Counted from the first letter of the stretch, positions 28,916 through 37,999 are shown. The stretch: DNA of 48,325 nucleotides from Ardenticatena sp. (GCA_015487975.1 WFOS01000115.1:1-48325), one strand, 5' to 3'. Program-made: numbers and translations. Notes: generated from the sequence alone by a model not told the origin.

Positions 28916-29605
28916 ATGGACATCCGTCAAGAATTCAAACACAAACTCGAATCGCTGGTGGGGGATGTGTTGCGGCTGGGCAGCATGGTCGATGTTGCCA
29001 TCCAAAAGGCCGTGACGGCGTTGGTAGAAGACGATATTTCGCTGGCGCAGCAAGTGGTTGCCGAAGACGAACATCTGAATCGCCTGCGCTACTACATCGA
29101 AGAACATAGTGCCGCACTTATTGCGACACAACAGCCGCTTGCGCGCGATTTGCGCACCATTATCGCTGCTATGTACCTCGCCACCAATCTCGAACGCATG
29201 GGGGACCACGCGGCTGGCGTGGCGCGGCTGGTGCAACGCCTGCATGATACCCCCTACCCGCGAGATTTGTTGCCTTCGTTCGAGCAGATGGCGCAGATTG
29301 GGCGCGAAATGCTCCGTGGCGCACTCGATGCGTTCATCAATCATGACGAACAAGCCGCCCGCCAGATTGGTTTGCGCGACGACGAACTGGACGACCTCTA
29401 CAACGCTCTTGTGCAACGGCTCATTCGCGAAATCGCCCAACAACCGGAGTATGCCCAGGGCATTACATACCTGCTCTGGGTAGCGCATAACCTGGAACGG
29501 ATTGGCGACCGCGTGACCAACATTTGCGAACGCACGATTTACATGGTGTCGGGCGAATTGGTCGAGTTCGTGGATGACATTGGTGAAAGCTCGTTCCTCG
29601 AATGA
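28916..29605 (+). CDS. phoU: Phosphate signalling regulator PhoU
   Basis: 229 residues, two repeats of a three-helix bundle. The first has VGDVLRLGSMVDVAIQKAVTALVEDD; metal-binding E/DxxxD-type positions occur in LATNLERMGDHAAGVAR and in the second repeat WVAHNLERIGDRVTNICERTIYMV. PhoU links PstB to PhoR and shuts the regulon off when phosphate is plentiful. GAAAGGAGC precedes the ATG. It ends the cluster, followed by a bidirectional terminator shared with dnaN. Confidence 0.95.
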   Translation: MDIRQEFKHKLESLVGDVLRLGSMVDVAIQKAVTALVEDDISLAQQVVAEDEHLNRLRYYIEEHSAALIATQQPLARDLRTIIAAMYLATNLERMGDHAAGVARLVQRLHDTPYPRDLLPSFEQMAQIGREMLRGALDAFINHDEQAARQIGLRDDELDDLYNALVQRLIREIAQQPEYAQGITYLLWVAHNLERIGDRVTNICERTIYMVSGELVEFVDDIGESSFLE

Positions 29606-29619
29606 CCGGGCACGCAGAA

Positions 29620-29658
29620 CGAAAAAACGCGCCACACCCATGTGGCGCGTTCCTTTTT
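29620..29658. terminator. Bidirectional terminator between phoU and dnaN
   Basis: 11-bp perfect stem AACGCGCCACA/TGTGGCGCGTT (29626-29636 and 29641-29651) with a 4-base loop. CCTTTTTGG follows on the plus strand and a T-run (from GAAAAAA at 29621-29627) on the minus strand. Confidence 0.9.
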
Positions 29659-29677
29659 GGTGGCACAAGCGGCTCCA

Positions 29678-30805
29678 TCAGATGTGCATGGGCATGATGA
29701 CATGTGTAAACTGGGTATCTTCGTTGGCCGGACGGAAGACACCCGGATGCGACGATGATTGCGTTTCGATCACGGTTTGGGCGCTGTGCATCACGCTCAG
29801 CACATCGACCAGATAGCGCCCGTTGAAAGCGACTTCCATGGCGTCCCCTTCGATGGCTGCGGGCAACACTTCCTCGTTACCGCCAGCCTCGGTGGCCTGG
29901 GCCGACACAACCATACGCCCTTCCAGCCCGTTGCCAGGCTCGAAACGCAAGCGCACAATGTTGGCGGCGTCGCGGGCAAAGATGAGCGCACGCCGCACGG
30001 ATTGCAAGAGCTGCCCTGTATCGACAACCGTGCGCGTTTTGTGCGTCTGCGGAATGATTTTGCGATAGTCGGGGAATGCGCCTTCGATCAGCTGCGACAC
30101 CAGGTCCATGTCATCGGCATGGAAGAGAATTTGGTTGCGCGTTGGCGCAAGAATAACATCCACCGACGTATCGGCTGGCAGAATGCGCGCCAACTCGCTC
30201 AATGCGCGGGCAGGCACAATGACCGAAACGGGCGACGCAATGGCAGCACCGACGCTTGCACCGCGCACCGACATGCGGTAGCCATCGGCGGCTGCCATCG
30301 TCAGGGTATCGTCTTCGAATTTGACAAGGACGCCCGTCAACACGGGGCGCATTTCGTCGGTGGCGGCGGCAAACACCACCTGGCTAATCATCTCTTTCAG
30401 CAAGTCCGCGGGCAATGTGACCACGTCGCCCTCAGTCGTTTCCGAGGTTGGGATGATGGGAAACTCCTCAGCAGGAATACCGCGGATGGTTGCCGAGATG
30501 CTTGCGCAGTGGTAGCCCAGTTCGTTCGCGTTGCTCATCTCCAATTCGATAGTTTCGGCAGGGGATTGCTTTACCAAATCTTCGATGAGCCGGGCAGGCA
30601 CCGTGGTAGCCCCTTCTTCGATAACCTGTGCAGGGACCCATGCCGTAATGCCAATTTCCAGGTTTGTTGCCACCAGTTTCAGGCGGTTATCGTCTGTTCC
30701 AATGTAGACATTGCTCAACACTGGCAACGTTGTGCGCGTGGCAACCGCACGCCCCACAATCGAAAGCCCTCGCGCCAGGTGTTCTTGAGAACATGTCACG
30801 CGCAT
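29678..30805 (-). CDS. dnaN: DNA polymerase III sliding clamp (beta subunit)
   Basis: 375 residues in three repeated clamp domains. Recognisable blocks are MRVTCSQEHLARGLSIVGRAV at the start, AAADGYRMSVR, LIEGAFPDYRKIIP, FNGRYLVDVLSVM and the ending HVIMPMHI, which matches the conserved C-terminal MPMR/MPV end. It tethers polymerase III and other proteins to DNA. In most bacteria dnaN follows dnaA; here it follows parB and a methyltransferase and dnaA is absent. AAGGAGG precedes the ATG. A perfect TATAAT promoter lies between it and the methyltransferase gene, so it can be expressed on its own. Confidence 0.96.
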   Translation of the reverse strand: MRVTCSQEHLARGLSIVGRAVATRTTLPVLSNVYIGTDDNRLKLVATNLEIGITAWVPAQVIEEGATTVPARLIEDLVKQSPAETIELEMSNANELGYHCASISATIRGIPAEEFPIIPTSETTEGDVVTLPADLLKEMISQVVFAAATDEMRPVLTGVLVKFEDDTLTMAAADGYRMSVRGASVGAAIASPVSVIVPARALSELARILPADTSVDVILAPTRNQILFHADDMDLVSQLIEGAFPDYRKIIPQTHKTRTVVDTGQLLQSVRRALIFARDAANIVRLRFEPGNGLEGRMVVSAQATEAGGNEEVLPAAIEGDAMEVAFNGRYLVDVLSVMHSAQTVIETQSSSHPGVFRPANEDTQFTHVIMPMHI

Positions 30806-30859
30806 ACAGCCTCCTTGCTTGGTTTCAATGGTTCAGCGTCAAGGCATTTTGCTATGGGC

Positions 30860-30889
30860 ATTATAAACGAGAGTGGCGGCTTTTACGAA
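30860..30889 (-). promoter_or_regulatory. Candidate dnaN promoter
   Basis: Perfect TATAAT on the minus strand (30860-30865), with TTCGTA (30884-30889) at 18-bp spacing. It overlaps the end of the methyltransferase gene and gives a leader near 48 nt. Confidence 0.55.
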
Positions 30890-31800
30890 CGCGAGGCCGC
30901 CCCTTCGATCAAATCGGCACGCAACACATACACACCACTTTCTTTGGGGTAGAAACGGCTGCAATCGTGGCAGGCCAGCCCCTCTTTGGTTTCTTCCATG
31001 TGCAGGCTGTGGCAGGTAGGGCACCGCCAGCGTGCCATTTCATCGGTGGCTCTCTGCTGACGGATGAGTTTCGTCCGCACAAAGATGCTCGGCGTCAGGC
31101 GGAGTGGTGCGAGTGGGCGTTGCAGGCGAGCGTCCAGCGCAACCAGCAGGTTGGTGGGTACGACTCGTTTCAGCAATGGAACGCGGAAGAAACTTGCCGA
31201 GAGTTCGCCATGGTGTACAAACCCAGCAATGCGCAACTCCCAATCCACCATGGCGGGATGGTAATCCAGATTGAGCGGGACGAACTCGTAGGGATCGAGT
31301 GAGAAGGGATTTTCACCAGGGCGGGCGCGACGCAGCAGCCAGCGCAAGATGGCTTTCAGGTTGCGTTTGTTGGCATATTCGGTGATGTAGATTCCACCTG
31401 GGGCGAGGATGCGGGCAATTTCTTCGAATGCGGCGCCCAAATCCACCACATGGTGCAAGACGCGCACGGTCACGACGGTGTCGAAAAAGCCGCTGGCAAA
31501 AGGCAGGTTGTAAATGTCACCCTGCACGTAGTGGATGCGCGGGTCGTGCCCCAGGCGGTGTGCGGCTTGTTCCAGCTGCGAGCGTGCGTAATCCAGCAGG
31601 TAGACTTCTTCGTAGCCCTCGTAGAGCGATGCTAGCCGCCCTGCGCCTGCGCCAATCTCGATGAGCCGACGGCCACGTGGCGGAAGCAGGCGTTGCAGAG
31701 CGATACGTTCCACACGATCTTCGTATGTGCGATCCGGTGTCCAGAATTCGTCTTGATAGCGTGAGCCTTCGTAATCACAACGTGGGCGTGTATCGTTCAT
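30883..31800 (-). CDS. Class I SAM methyltransferase with C-terminal Trm112-like zinc ribbon
   Basis: 305 residues. The SAM-binding domain has LIEIGAGAGRLASL (about 47-60), an acidic strand end in VYLLDYARSQLEQA, VQGDIYNLPFA and the VLHHVVDLGAAFEEIARILAPGG block of type-11 methyltransferases. Near the C-terminus two Cys pairs (WRCPTCHSLHMEE and ACHDCSRFYPKESGV) form a zinc ribbon like that of Trm112. The substrate is unknown; the fused ribbon suggests a built-in Trm112-like activator. Its start overlaps the parB stop by 4 bp (ATGA), so it is part of the par operon. Confidence 0.82.
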   Translation of the reverse strand: MNDTRPRCDYEGSRYQDEFWTPDRTYEDRVERIALQRLLPPRGRRLIEIGAGAGRLASLYEGYEEVYLLDYARSQLEQAAHRLGHDPRIHYVQGDIYNLPFASGFFDTVVTVRVLHHVVDLGAAFEEIARILAPGGIYITEYANKRNLKAILRWLLRRARPGENPFSLDPYEFVPLNLDYHPAMVDWELRIAGFVHHGELSASFFRVPLLKRVVPTNLLVALDARLQRPLAPLRLTPSIFVRTKLIRQQRATDEMARWRCPTCHSLHMEETKEGLACHDCSRFYPKESGVYVLRADLIEGAASRS

Positions 31801-32708
31801 GAGAGGTCGTCTTCTCCTATTACCAGTTTGTATATCTGTTCCAAATCATCATCGCTGTAAAAGTGGATGACCACCTTGCCGCCCTTTTTGCCTCGTTTCA
31901 GTTCCACTTTGGTGCCCAGGCGGGCTTGAATACGTTCTTGCAGACGACGGTCAATTGGCGAAAGGTCTTGTTTTTGGGGGCGTGCTTGGGGTTCTTCCAA
32001 CATGCGCTTGACGAGTTCTTCGGTCTGGCGCACGTTCAGGCCACGCCCCACGATGATTTCGACGGCATCGAGCATACGGCTCAGATGTTCGAGTGGCAGC
32101 AAGGCGCGTGCGTGTCCTTCACTCAGCGTGCCTTGCGAGACGAGTTCTTGAATAGGCAGCGGAAGTTTGAGCAGGCGCAACATGTTGCTGATGGCGCTGC
32201 GGCTTTTGCCCACACGTGTGGCAATTTCGGCATGGGTCAGCCCGAATGTTTCGGCCATTTGCTGATACGCCATGGCTTCTTCGATGGGGTTGAGGTCGGC
32301 GCGCTGAATGTTTTCGATGAGTGCCCATTCGAGCATTTGCTGCTCGCTCGCTTCTTTGATGACGACGGGGACCGTTTCGAGCCCAGCGGCTTTGGCGGCA
32401 CGCCAGCGGCGTTCACCGGCAATGAGTTGGAAACGTTCACCAATTGCGCCATCTTCGATTTGGGTGACGACGAGTGGCTGAATCAATCCGTGTTCGCGGA
32501 TGGAAGCCGCCAACTCTTCGAGGGCATCGGGGTCGATGTGGCTGCGCGGCTGGTAGGGGTTGGGCAGAATGCTGTTGATGGGGACTTCGCGCACGCCAGC
32601 CGCCGACGCTGGTGATGCGGCGTTCTGGTCGCCGGTGGGAATGAGCGCTTCCAACCCTTTGCCAAGTCTGCGCTTTTTCTTGCTCTGGCGTTTTTGGGCA
32701 CTCATCAT
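31797..32708 (-). CDS. parB: Chromosome-partitioning protein ParB
   Basis: 303 residues. The basic N-terminus is typical (QKRQSKKKRRLGKGLEALIP). The CTP-binding region has PINSILPNPYQPR and the GERRWRAAKAAG box; the HTH domain contains LTHAEIATRVGKSRSAISNMLRLL; a dimerisation tail follows. ParB loads at parS sites near the origin and is moved by ParA. Two adjacent ATGs (32708 and 32705) follow AGAGGAAGG. It lies 12 bp after parA and overlaps the methyltransferase start. Confidence 0.95.
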   Translation of the reverse strand: MMSAQKRQSKKKRRLGKGLEALIPTGDQNAASPASAAGVREVPINSILPNPYQPRSHIDPDALEELAASIREHGLIQPLVVTQIEDGAIGERFQLIAGERRWRAAKAAGLETVPVVIKEASEQQMLEWALIENIQRADLNPIEEAMAYQQMAETFGLTHAEIATRVGKSRSAISNMLRLLKLPLPIQELVSQGTLSEGHARALLPLEHLSRMLDAVEIIVGRGLNVRQTEELVKRMLEEPQARPQKQDLSPIDRRLQERIQARLGTKVELKRGKKGGKVVIHFYSDDDLEQIYKLVIGEDDLS

Positions 32709-32720
32709 CCTTCCTCTCGC

Positions 32721-33497
32721 TCAGGCTCTGGTCGTTTGCAAACGGGCTTCCAATTCATCCGCCAGTGCCGTGTAGGCGCGTGCACCAGCCGAATTGGGCG
32801 CATATTCGAAAATCGTTTCACCGAAACTCGGGGCTTCACCTAAGCGCACGTTGCGTGGAATGATGGTTCTGAACACACGACGCCCAAAGTGCTCGACAAG
32901 TTCTTGGGCAACGTCACTCGCAAGGCGGGTACGGGCATCGAACAGGGTGAGCAGCACCCCCAAAATCTCAAGCGTGGGGTTCAGATTGTCGCGCACAAGT
33001 GAGATGGTGTGTAAAAGTTGCGAAAGCCCTTCCAGCGCTAGGTATTCGGCCTGGACAGGGACGACAACGTAGCGGGCGGCAGTGAGTGCGTTCACGGTGA
33101 GTAAGCCCAGGCTGGGTGGTGGGTCGATCAGGATGTAGTCGTACTGGTTGTGTACGCTTTGCAGCGCACGCCGCAAGAGGGTTTCGCGGGCAATGACGTT
33201 GATGAGCTCGACTTCGGCGCCAGCCAGTGCGGGCAGAGCGGGCACAATGTTCAAGTTGGGGCGCCCTGTGGGGTGGACGACCTCACTGATGGGCAGGTCG
33301 TGCACCAAAACGTCGTAGAGGCTGGCAGGCAGGCGTGCTTTTTCGAGCCCGAGATGGCTGGTGCTGTTGCCTTGCGGGTCGATGTCCACCAGCAAGACAC
33401 GCGCCCCACGGTGGGCGAGCGCGGCGCCCACATTGACCACAGACGTGGTTTTTCCCACGCCCCCTTTTTGGTTGGCGAAGACGATGGTGTGTGTCAT
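32721..33497 (-). CDS. parA: Chromosome-partitioning ATPase ParA/Soj
   Basis: 258 residues. The deviant Walker A FANQKGGVGKTTSVVNVG (signature lysines near 11 and 16), VLLVDIDPQGNSTSHLG and YDYILIDPPPSLGLLTVNAL mark the ParA family. The short N-terminus without a DNA-binding domain shows a chromosomal Soj-type ParA. The ATG overlaps the stop of the PfkB gene by 4 bp. It forms an operon with parB and the methyltransferase. Confidence 0.95.
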   Translation of the reverse strand: MTHTIVFANQKGGVGKTTSVVNVGAALAHRGARVLLVDIDPQGNSTSHLGLEKARLPASLYDVLVHDLPISEVVHPTGRPNLNIVPALPALAGAEVELINVIARETLLRRALQSVHNQYDYILIDPPPSLGLLTVNALTAARYVVVPVQAEYLALEGLSQLLHTISLVRDNLNPTLEILGVLLTLFDARTRLASDVAQELVEHFGRRVFRTIIPRNVRLGEAPSFGETIFEYAPNSAGARAYTALADELEARLQTTRA

Positions 33498-34360
33498 AAC
33501 GGTTCACCCACCCGTTCGATTGGCAATTTGTGATGTGCAAGCCAGGCATGAATACGCGCACGGTCGGGGACGGCTTCGACGCCAACACCTTCGACGGCGA
33601 AAGAAGCGGCGACATTGGCAAAACAGGCCGCATCCAGCACGTCGTGCTGTTCGGCATACCGAAGTATGAACGCCGTGGCAAACACGTCGCCTGCACCTGT
33701 CGGGTCCACCACGTGGGCAACAGGACGGGCATGCACGTGCCAGGTCTTTCCTTCGGCAACGACAAAGCAGCCTTCATCGGCGCATGTGATCACCGTCACA
33801 GGGACGGCACGGACAAGAGCGTGTAGGGCATCGCGGTTGCCATGCACATCTTCGGTGCTGAACACGAGCACGTCGATGTGCGCCACTGCCTCGGCAGGAT
33901 TGACGAGCGGGCGAAAGGCAACTCGCCCTGTTTCATCCCACGTGCGCATCCAGCCTTGTGGCGTCGCCCCAACCAGCGCATTGGGAAAATGTGCCGCCAG
34001 ATGCGGGTCGCATTCTTGTGCGATGGGCCCCAGATGCACGATGGGCACCGTGCGCCATGCTTCGGGAATGTCGTCGAAGGCAATGGGGGGCGCCCAGGCG
34101 CGGAGCCATTGGGTGCGTGCATTGCCGTTGTAGATGTTCTCGAAGGTCGTGGAGACCTCGCATGGTAGGCGATGCACCTGCACACCTGGCAGCATTTCTT
34201 CTAGCGGCACGCTCGCATCAGCGCGAGTCACCAGCGCTGCGCGATAGCCCAAGCGGTGCGCAGCAAGCACCGAATACGCGGCTGTGCCGCCCAGCCGCCA
34301 CGTGCCGTCGGGTTGCAGGTCTTTGGTGATGTTGCCAATGACGAGATACTCGACGCTCAC
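33494..34360 (-). CDS. PfkB family carbohydrate kinase
   Basis: 288 residues. The N-terminal LGGTAAYSVLAAHRLGY corresponds to PfkB signature 1 and HVVDPTGAGDVFATAFILRY to signature 2 with the catalytic Asp and anion hole. The domain is intact but shorter than ribokinase, and the substrate is not clear. The chosen start is GTG 34360 behind GGGGGAGAGG; the ORF continues upstream to 34444 without a better site. Its stop overlaps the parA start, so it is translationally coupled to the partition operon. Confidence 0.82.
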   Translation of the reverse strand: MSVEYLVIGNITKDLQPDGTWRLGGTAAYSVLAAHRLGYRAALVTRADASVPLEEMLPGVQVHRLPCEVSTTFENIYNGNARTQWLRAWAPPIAFDDIPEAWRTVPIVHLGPIAQECDPHLAAHFPNALVGATPQGWMRTWDETGRVAFRPLVNPAEAVAHIDVLVFSTEDVHGNRDALHALVRAVPVTVITCADEGCFVVAEGKTWHVHARPVAHVVDPTGAGDVFATAFILRYAEQHDVLDAACFANVAASFAVEGVGVEAVPDRARIHAWLAHHKLPIERVGEPL

Positions 34361-34447
34361 ACGCAGTTTGCCTCTCCCCCCAACGCGTGCTGCCATTGTA
34401 TCACAAGACGCGCGAGAAGTGGAACGCTCCCATCCGATGGGCACGGT

Positions 34448-36886
34448 TTAGCGCACCACCGAAACCGAGACGTTCAAAGGTGCGGCACCTTTCTGCGCGA
34501 ACCAGTACTGGTGTTCGCGGACAAGGTCGAATTGAAGCACATATTCGCCTTCTGTGTCAGGTGCCACAACGGGCACGCGCACACAGAGCGACTGTGTTGG
34601 ATAGAGCGTGTAGGGCAGGCGTACGCGCTCCGATTCCCATTGCACCACGTCGCCTTGCGGTGTGAGCCAGTGGTAGGCGACGAAGACGGGATACCAGTCT
34701 TCGGAGCGCCATGATTGTGTGCCCTCGTTGCGGAAACAGACGCGCACGGGGTAGAACTCGCTGGCCTGCATCGCATGGGGGGCGTTGTGGTCGATCCATG
34801 TCACGCGGTAGAAGCCTTCTTCGAAAGCGGCGCGTTGAGCGGCGATGGCGTCGGGATTGTGTGGCCAGCCGCGGCGCAACAGCACCACGCCGTTTTCCCA
34901 GGCGACCACACCAAAATCAGGATCGGCGAGCACACGGTTTACCATGTCGAAATAGGCAAAGTAATCCAGCGGCGCACGTTCGGCGCCGTTGTCGAGGTCG
35001 AGCAGGACTTCTTCGGCGGCATCTAGCCCACCCGGGAAGAGATAGAGATGGCGGCGGTTGGCAACGTGCGGGACGAGATCGCTCTGGCCGCTGAGGCGGC
35101 TGTCGGGTTGCACATAGGTCAGAACGGAGCGAATGGCTTCCTGATGGGGGGTGTTCACCCAGAAGCGGGCAAGGTAAAAATCCTTGCCAGGCGGGAACGG
35201 GCTGAAAAAGAAGCCGACGAGCAAGGCCGAAAGCAGCACATACAGCGCCGTCCCGTCACGCCAGAAGGGGTCGCGATGCAAGCGCGGTTGAATACGAATG
35301 GCGATGGCCACTGCGAAGAAGATGAAGGGCAGGATGGGCGCGAAGTAGTGCGCTTGTACGGTGCCTTGCCATGCTGAATTGGCTAGCAGGTTGGCGATGA
35401 GCAAGGGCGCAATCGACACGAGCCAGACGGGCGCGAGCAACGCAACCCCGCCGACGGGCATAAAAAGGTCGAACAGGGTTTGCACTTTCTCGCGGTCCAG
35501 AAAAAGTCCCAGCAACGTGCGGGGATTTTGTACAAGTGTGCGGGCAATTTCCAGCGGTGTCTCGCCGTATTGCCCAAACCGCTGACTGACCAGGGCGAGG
35601 GGGTCGGGGCCGTAGCGTGCCGTTGCCCAGGGCACGATAACGTAAAAATCCAACAAAAACCACGCCACTGCTACCAACAGCGTGAACAACCCGACGCGCC
35701 ATTGTTCATAGGCAATGAGTGCCAGTGCAAATCCCACCAAGGCCAGCGCCACGTCCACCCGACAAGCAAGTGCCAGTACCAGTGCCAGCGCATAGAGCCG
35801 CCAGCGATCGGTCACGCTGGCGTAGAGCAACCAGCCTAGGAAGAATGGTGCCAGCGCCGAGGGGTGAAAATCGGCCATGTTGACGTAGTGCAGCGGCAGA
35901 TAGGCGAGATAGGCGAGCGCAAGCAGCGCGGCAGCGCGTTCGGAATTGACCACGCGGGCAAACGCCAGGTAGAGCGGCCAGGCGCTCAGCCCCAACAATA
36001 GGGTTTGGATGAGCAGCAAAAGGATGGGGTTCGGCCAGAGGCGGTAGAGTGGCGCGATGAGCAGGAAAACGAATTCGGCTTTGCCTGAGGTCAAGCGGTT
36101 GGAGATGGGCGGTGCAGCAGTAGTGGCTTCTTCTGGCATGGGGGTGTATTCCAGCCAGCGCCCGTGGGCTGTGTTCCATGTGGTTTGTGCCATGGTACCT
36201 AGGTCGAGGGCGTGGCTGCGGAATGAGAGATGGCGTGCGACCGACAGTCCGCCGAAAATGACCAGATAGACGAGTATGCCAAGCATGACAACGTGCGAAG
36301 GCCGTACACGTTCGCGCCACGATGGGCGTACGTCCCCTTCGGTGAACCAGTCGGGCGGGCGTTCGTTGCGTTCGACCCAGGGGACCAGCGCCACGGTGAG
36401 GGTCAATGCCAAAGGCAGAATGAGCAGATACGTCCAGAAGGCGCTTCCGATCCCCATGCCCAGTGGTTGCCAGAAAGCGCGTACCCCAATCAGTGGCATG
36501 AAGTAGAGCGGCACAAACCCTTGCGCCAGCAGCCGCGCCCAGCGCACGAACGGCGGCCAGGTGCCGCGTTGGAAAAACGTCGTTGGCGACCAGGGGCTGA
36601 TGTGAAGCCGCCGCCAGGCTGCGAGCAACCAGAGCCCCACCGCCAGCAACGCCCCAATGGTGAGAAAGCGTTCCAATTGCAGGCGGTGGTAGGCAAACAG
36701 GGTATCGCCATTCCAGAGTTTAGGCAATTGTGCGGGGTACGTGTACTCCCACATGGCCAATCCTGCCGCCGCCCCAGCAACAGCAACAAGTAGGAGTGCG
36801 TCGAAAAAGAGCCAGAGCCGCTTCCAACGCCCTCGCTGTTCATGTTGTGTTTCGTTCCACCAGTCGGGTGCATATGGTCGCCGCAT
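34448..36886 (-). CDS. DUF2079 membrane protein, GT-C-like
   Basis: 812 residues with about 12-14 hydrophobic helices in the first 580. The block ARHLSFRSHALDLGTMAQT near residue 220 is the signature of DUF2079, a family regarded as GT-C-type glycosyltransferases. The C-terminal ~200 residues are hydrophilic and strand-rich (PHVANRRHLYLFPGGLD onward), like those of the GT39-type protein at 9.4 kb. Acceptor and donor are unknown. I chose ATG 36886 behind AGGGGG; the ORF extends 12 codons upstream. A TTTCCA/TACAAT promoter lies ahead. The gene is followed by the PfkB gene, 87 bp further on the same strand. Confidence 0.8.
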   Translation of the reverse strand: MRRPYAPDWWNETQHEQRGRWKRLWLFFDALLLVAVAGAAAGLAMWEYTYPAQLPKLWNGDTLFAYHRLQLERFLTIGALLAVGLWLLAAWRRLHISPWSPTTFFQRGTWPPFVRWARLLAQGFVPLYFMPLIGVRAFWQPLGMGIGSAFWTYLLILPLALTLTVALVPWVERNERPPDWFTEGDVRPSWRERVRPSHVVMLGILVYLVIFGGLSVARHLSFRSHALDLGTMAQTTWNTAHGRWLEYTPMPEEATTAAPPISNRLTSGKAEFVFLLIAPLYRLWPNPILLLLIQTLLLGLSAWPLYLAFARVVNSERAAALLALAYLAYLPLHYVNMADFHPSALAPFFLGWLLYASVTDRWRLYALALVLALACRVDVALALVGFALALIAYEQWRVGLFTLLVAVAWFLLDFYVIVPWATARYGPDPLALVSQRFGQYGETPLEIARTLVQNPRTLLGLFLDREKVQTLFDLFMPVGGVALLAPVWLVSIAPLLIANLLANSAWQGTVQAHYFAPILPFIFFAVAIAIRIQPRLHRDPFWRDGTALYVLLSALLVGFFFSPFPPGKDFYLARFWVNTPHQEAIRSVLTYVQPDSRLSGQSDLVPHVANRRHLYLFPGGLDAAEEVLLDLDNGAERAPLDYFAYFDMVNRVLADPDFGVVAWENGVVLLRRGWPHNPDAIAAQRAAFEEGFYRVTWIDHNAPHAMQASEFYPVRVCFRNEGTQSWRSEDWYPVFVAYHWLTPQGDVVQWESERVRLPYTLYPTQSLCVRVPVVAPDTEGEYVLQFDLVREHQYWFAQKGAAPLNVSVSVVR

Positions 36887-36913
36887 AGAATCCCCCTTCT
36901 GCTTGATGGCAAG

Positions 36914-36942
36914 ATTGTACATGGGGTGGGCAAGAGTGGAAA
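36914..36942 (-). promoter_or_regulatory. Candidate promoter of the DUF2079-par cluster
   Basis: On the minus strand TTTCCA (36937-36942), a 17-bp spacer, TACAAT (36914-36919), 28 bp before ATG 36886. Confidence 0.55.
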
Positions 36943-36958
36943 CTTGCTTTCGAGAGGT

Positions 36959-36986
36959 TTGTCAGGACTCAAATGAACGCTACAAT
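36959..36986 (+). promoter_or_regulatory. Candidate promoter of the sortase gene
   Basis: TTGTCA (36959-36964), a 16-bp spacer and TACAAT (36981-36986), about 36 bp before ATG 37023. It is back-to-back with the DUF2079 promoter. Confidence 0.6.
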
Positions 36987-37022
36987 CAGGGTAAGTACGT
37001 TCCGAACAGGTGAGGGAGGGGT

Positions 37023-37958
37023 ATGCCTTTGTTTGGGAAGAAGAACCCAGCAGAGATGAACATCGAAGAGTTAGAGCGCTTGTTGTTGTTGAAACGGCGC
37101 GAAGCACGGCAACGTCGTTTACGTGAACGGCCGGCAACAACGCAACCCTACAAACCACCCACGCCAGGCGTGCAGCGCTACGATGAGCTGGCGTTTTTGG
37201 ATCGTCGCCGACGGTCGGTGATGACACGTGGCTTGTATCGTGGTGCACGCTGGTATGAGCGCTTGCTGGTGATGGTCGAAGTGCTGGCGCTCGTTGGATT
37301 GTTGATAGCCATTTTCTTTTATGTACAGGATTGGCGCGCCACCCGTGAATTGATGCGTGTGCCCGACGAAGTGACAGTTGGCGATACGGCGCTGGCACCA
37401 GGGAGCGGGGCAACGGCTGCTGCTCGTGAAAGTGTCTTGCCAGGTCGCCCACCGCCGCCACCAAACGCCCAGGTAGCGGCGATCCCCGTGCTGTATACCG
37501 AGTGGTTGGAAAGTGATACAACAACCGTCGTTGCTCCGGCGGTAGATGAGGCGACAGCCCAAAAGTTGCCCTCACGAATCGTGATTCCGTCGATTGGCGT
37601 GGATGCCCCAATTGTGGAAGGTGACGATTGGGAAGCGTTGAAGCGGGGCGTCGGCCATCATCTTGGATCAGCCAACCCTGGTGAACGGGGCAACATGGTG
37701 CTATCGGCCCATAACGATATTTTCGGCGAAATCTTCCGCTATCTGGAAAACGTGGAAATAGGCGACGAAATTTTCGTGTATGATGGAGCAGGCCGTGAAT
37801 ACCGCTACGTGGTGGCACAGAAACGCATTGTCGAACCGACAGCCGTGGAAGTGCTGGCACCCTCACCAGAACCGATTGCCACCCTCATCACGTGCTATCC
37901 GTACCTGATCGATACGCAGCGGCTCGTCGTAATTGCCGAACTGGATACTTCCCGCTAA
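37023..37958 (+). CDS. Class D/E-like sortase with long cytoplasmic N-terminus
   Basis: 311 residues. A basic, Glu/Arg-rich cytoplasmic segment (1-80) precedes one membrane helix (about 81-101), a Pro-rich linker (PGRPPPPPN near 140), then the sortase domain. The catalytic triad is His230 (LSAHND), Cys291 (TLITCYPY) and Arg300 (TQRLVV). It is therefore a complete transpeptidase that joins LPxTG-like proteins to a wall or polymer. No LPxTG substrate is recognised nearby. The 80-residue cytoplasmic extension is unusual. The small membrane protein gene starts 41 bp after it, likely in the same operon. Confidence 0.88.
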   Translation: MPLFGKKNPAEMNIEELERLLLLKRREARQRRLRERPATTQPYKPPTPGVQRYDELAFLDRRRRSVMTRGLYRGARWYERLLVMVEVLALVGLLIAIFFYVQDWRATRELMRVPDEVTVGDTALAPGSGATAAARESVLPGRPPPPPNAQVAAIPVLYTEWLESDTTTVVAPAVDEATAQKLPSRIVIPSIGVDAPIVEGDDWEALKRGVGHHLGSANPGERGNMVLSAHNDIFGEIFRYLENVEIGDEIFVYDGAGREYRYVVAQKRIVEPTAVEVLAPSPEPIATLITCYPYLIDTQRLVVIAELDTSR

Positions 37959-37999
37959 AATCGCCACCAATTCGAGGAGAGGAAGGAGGACACAGACGC

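Noticed and set aside
36490..37866. 458-residue minus-strand frame across the DUF2079-sortase junction
   Set aside because: It overlaps two well-supported genes and crosses a pair of divergent promoters.
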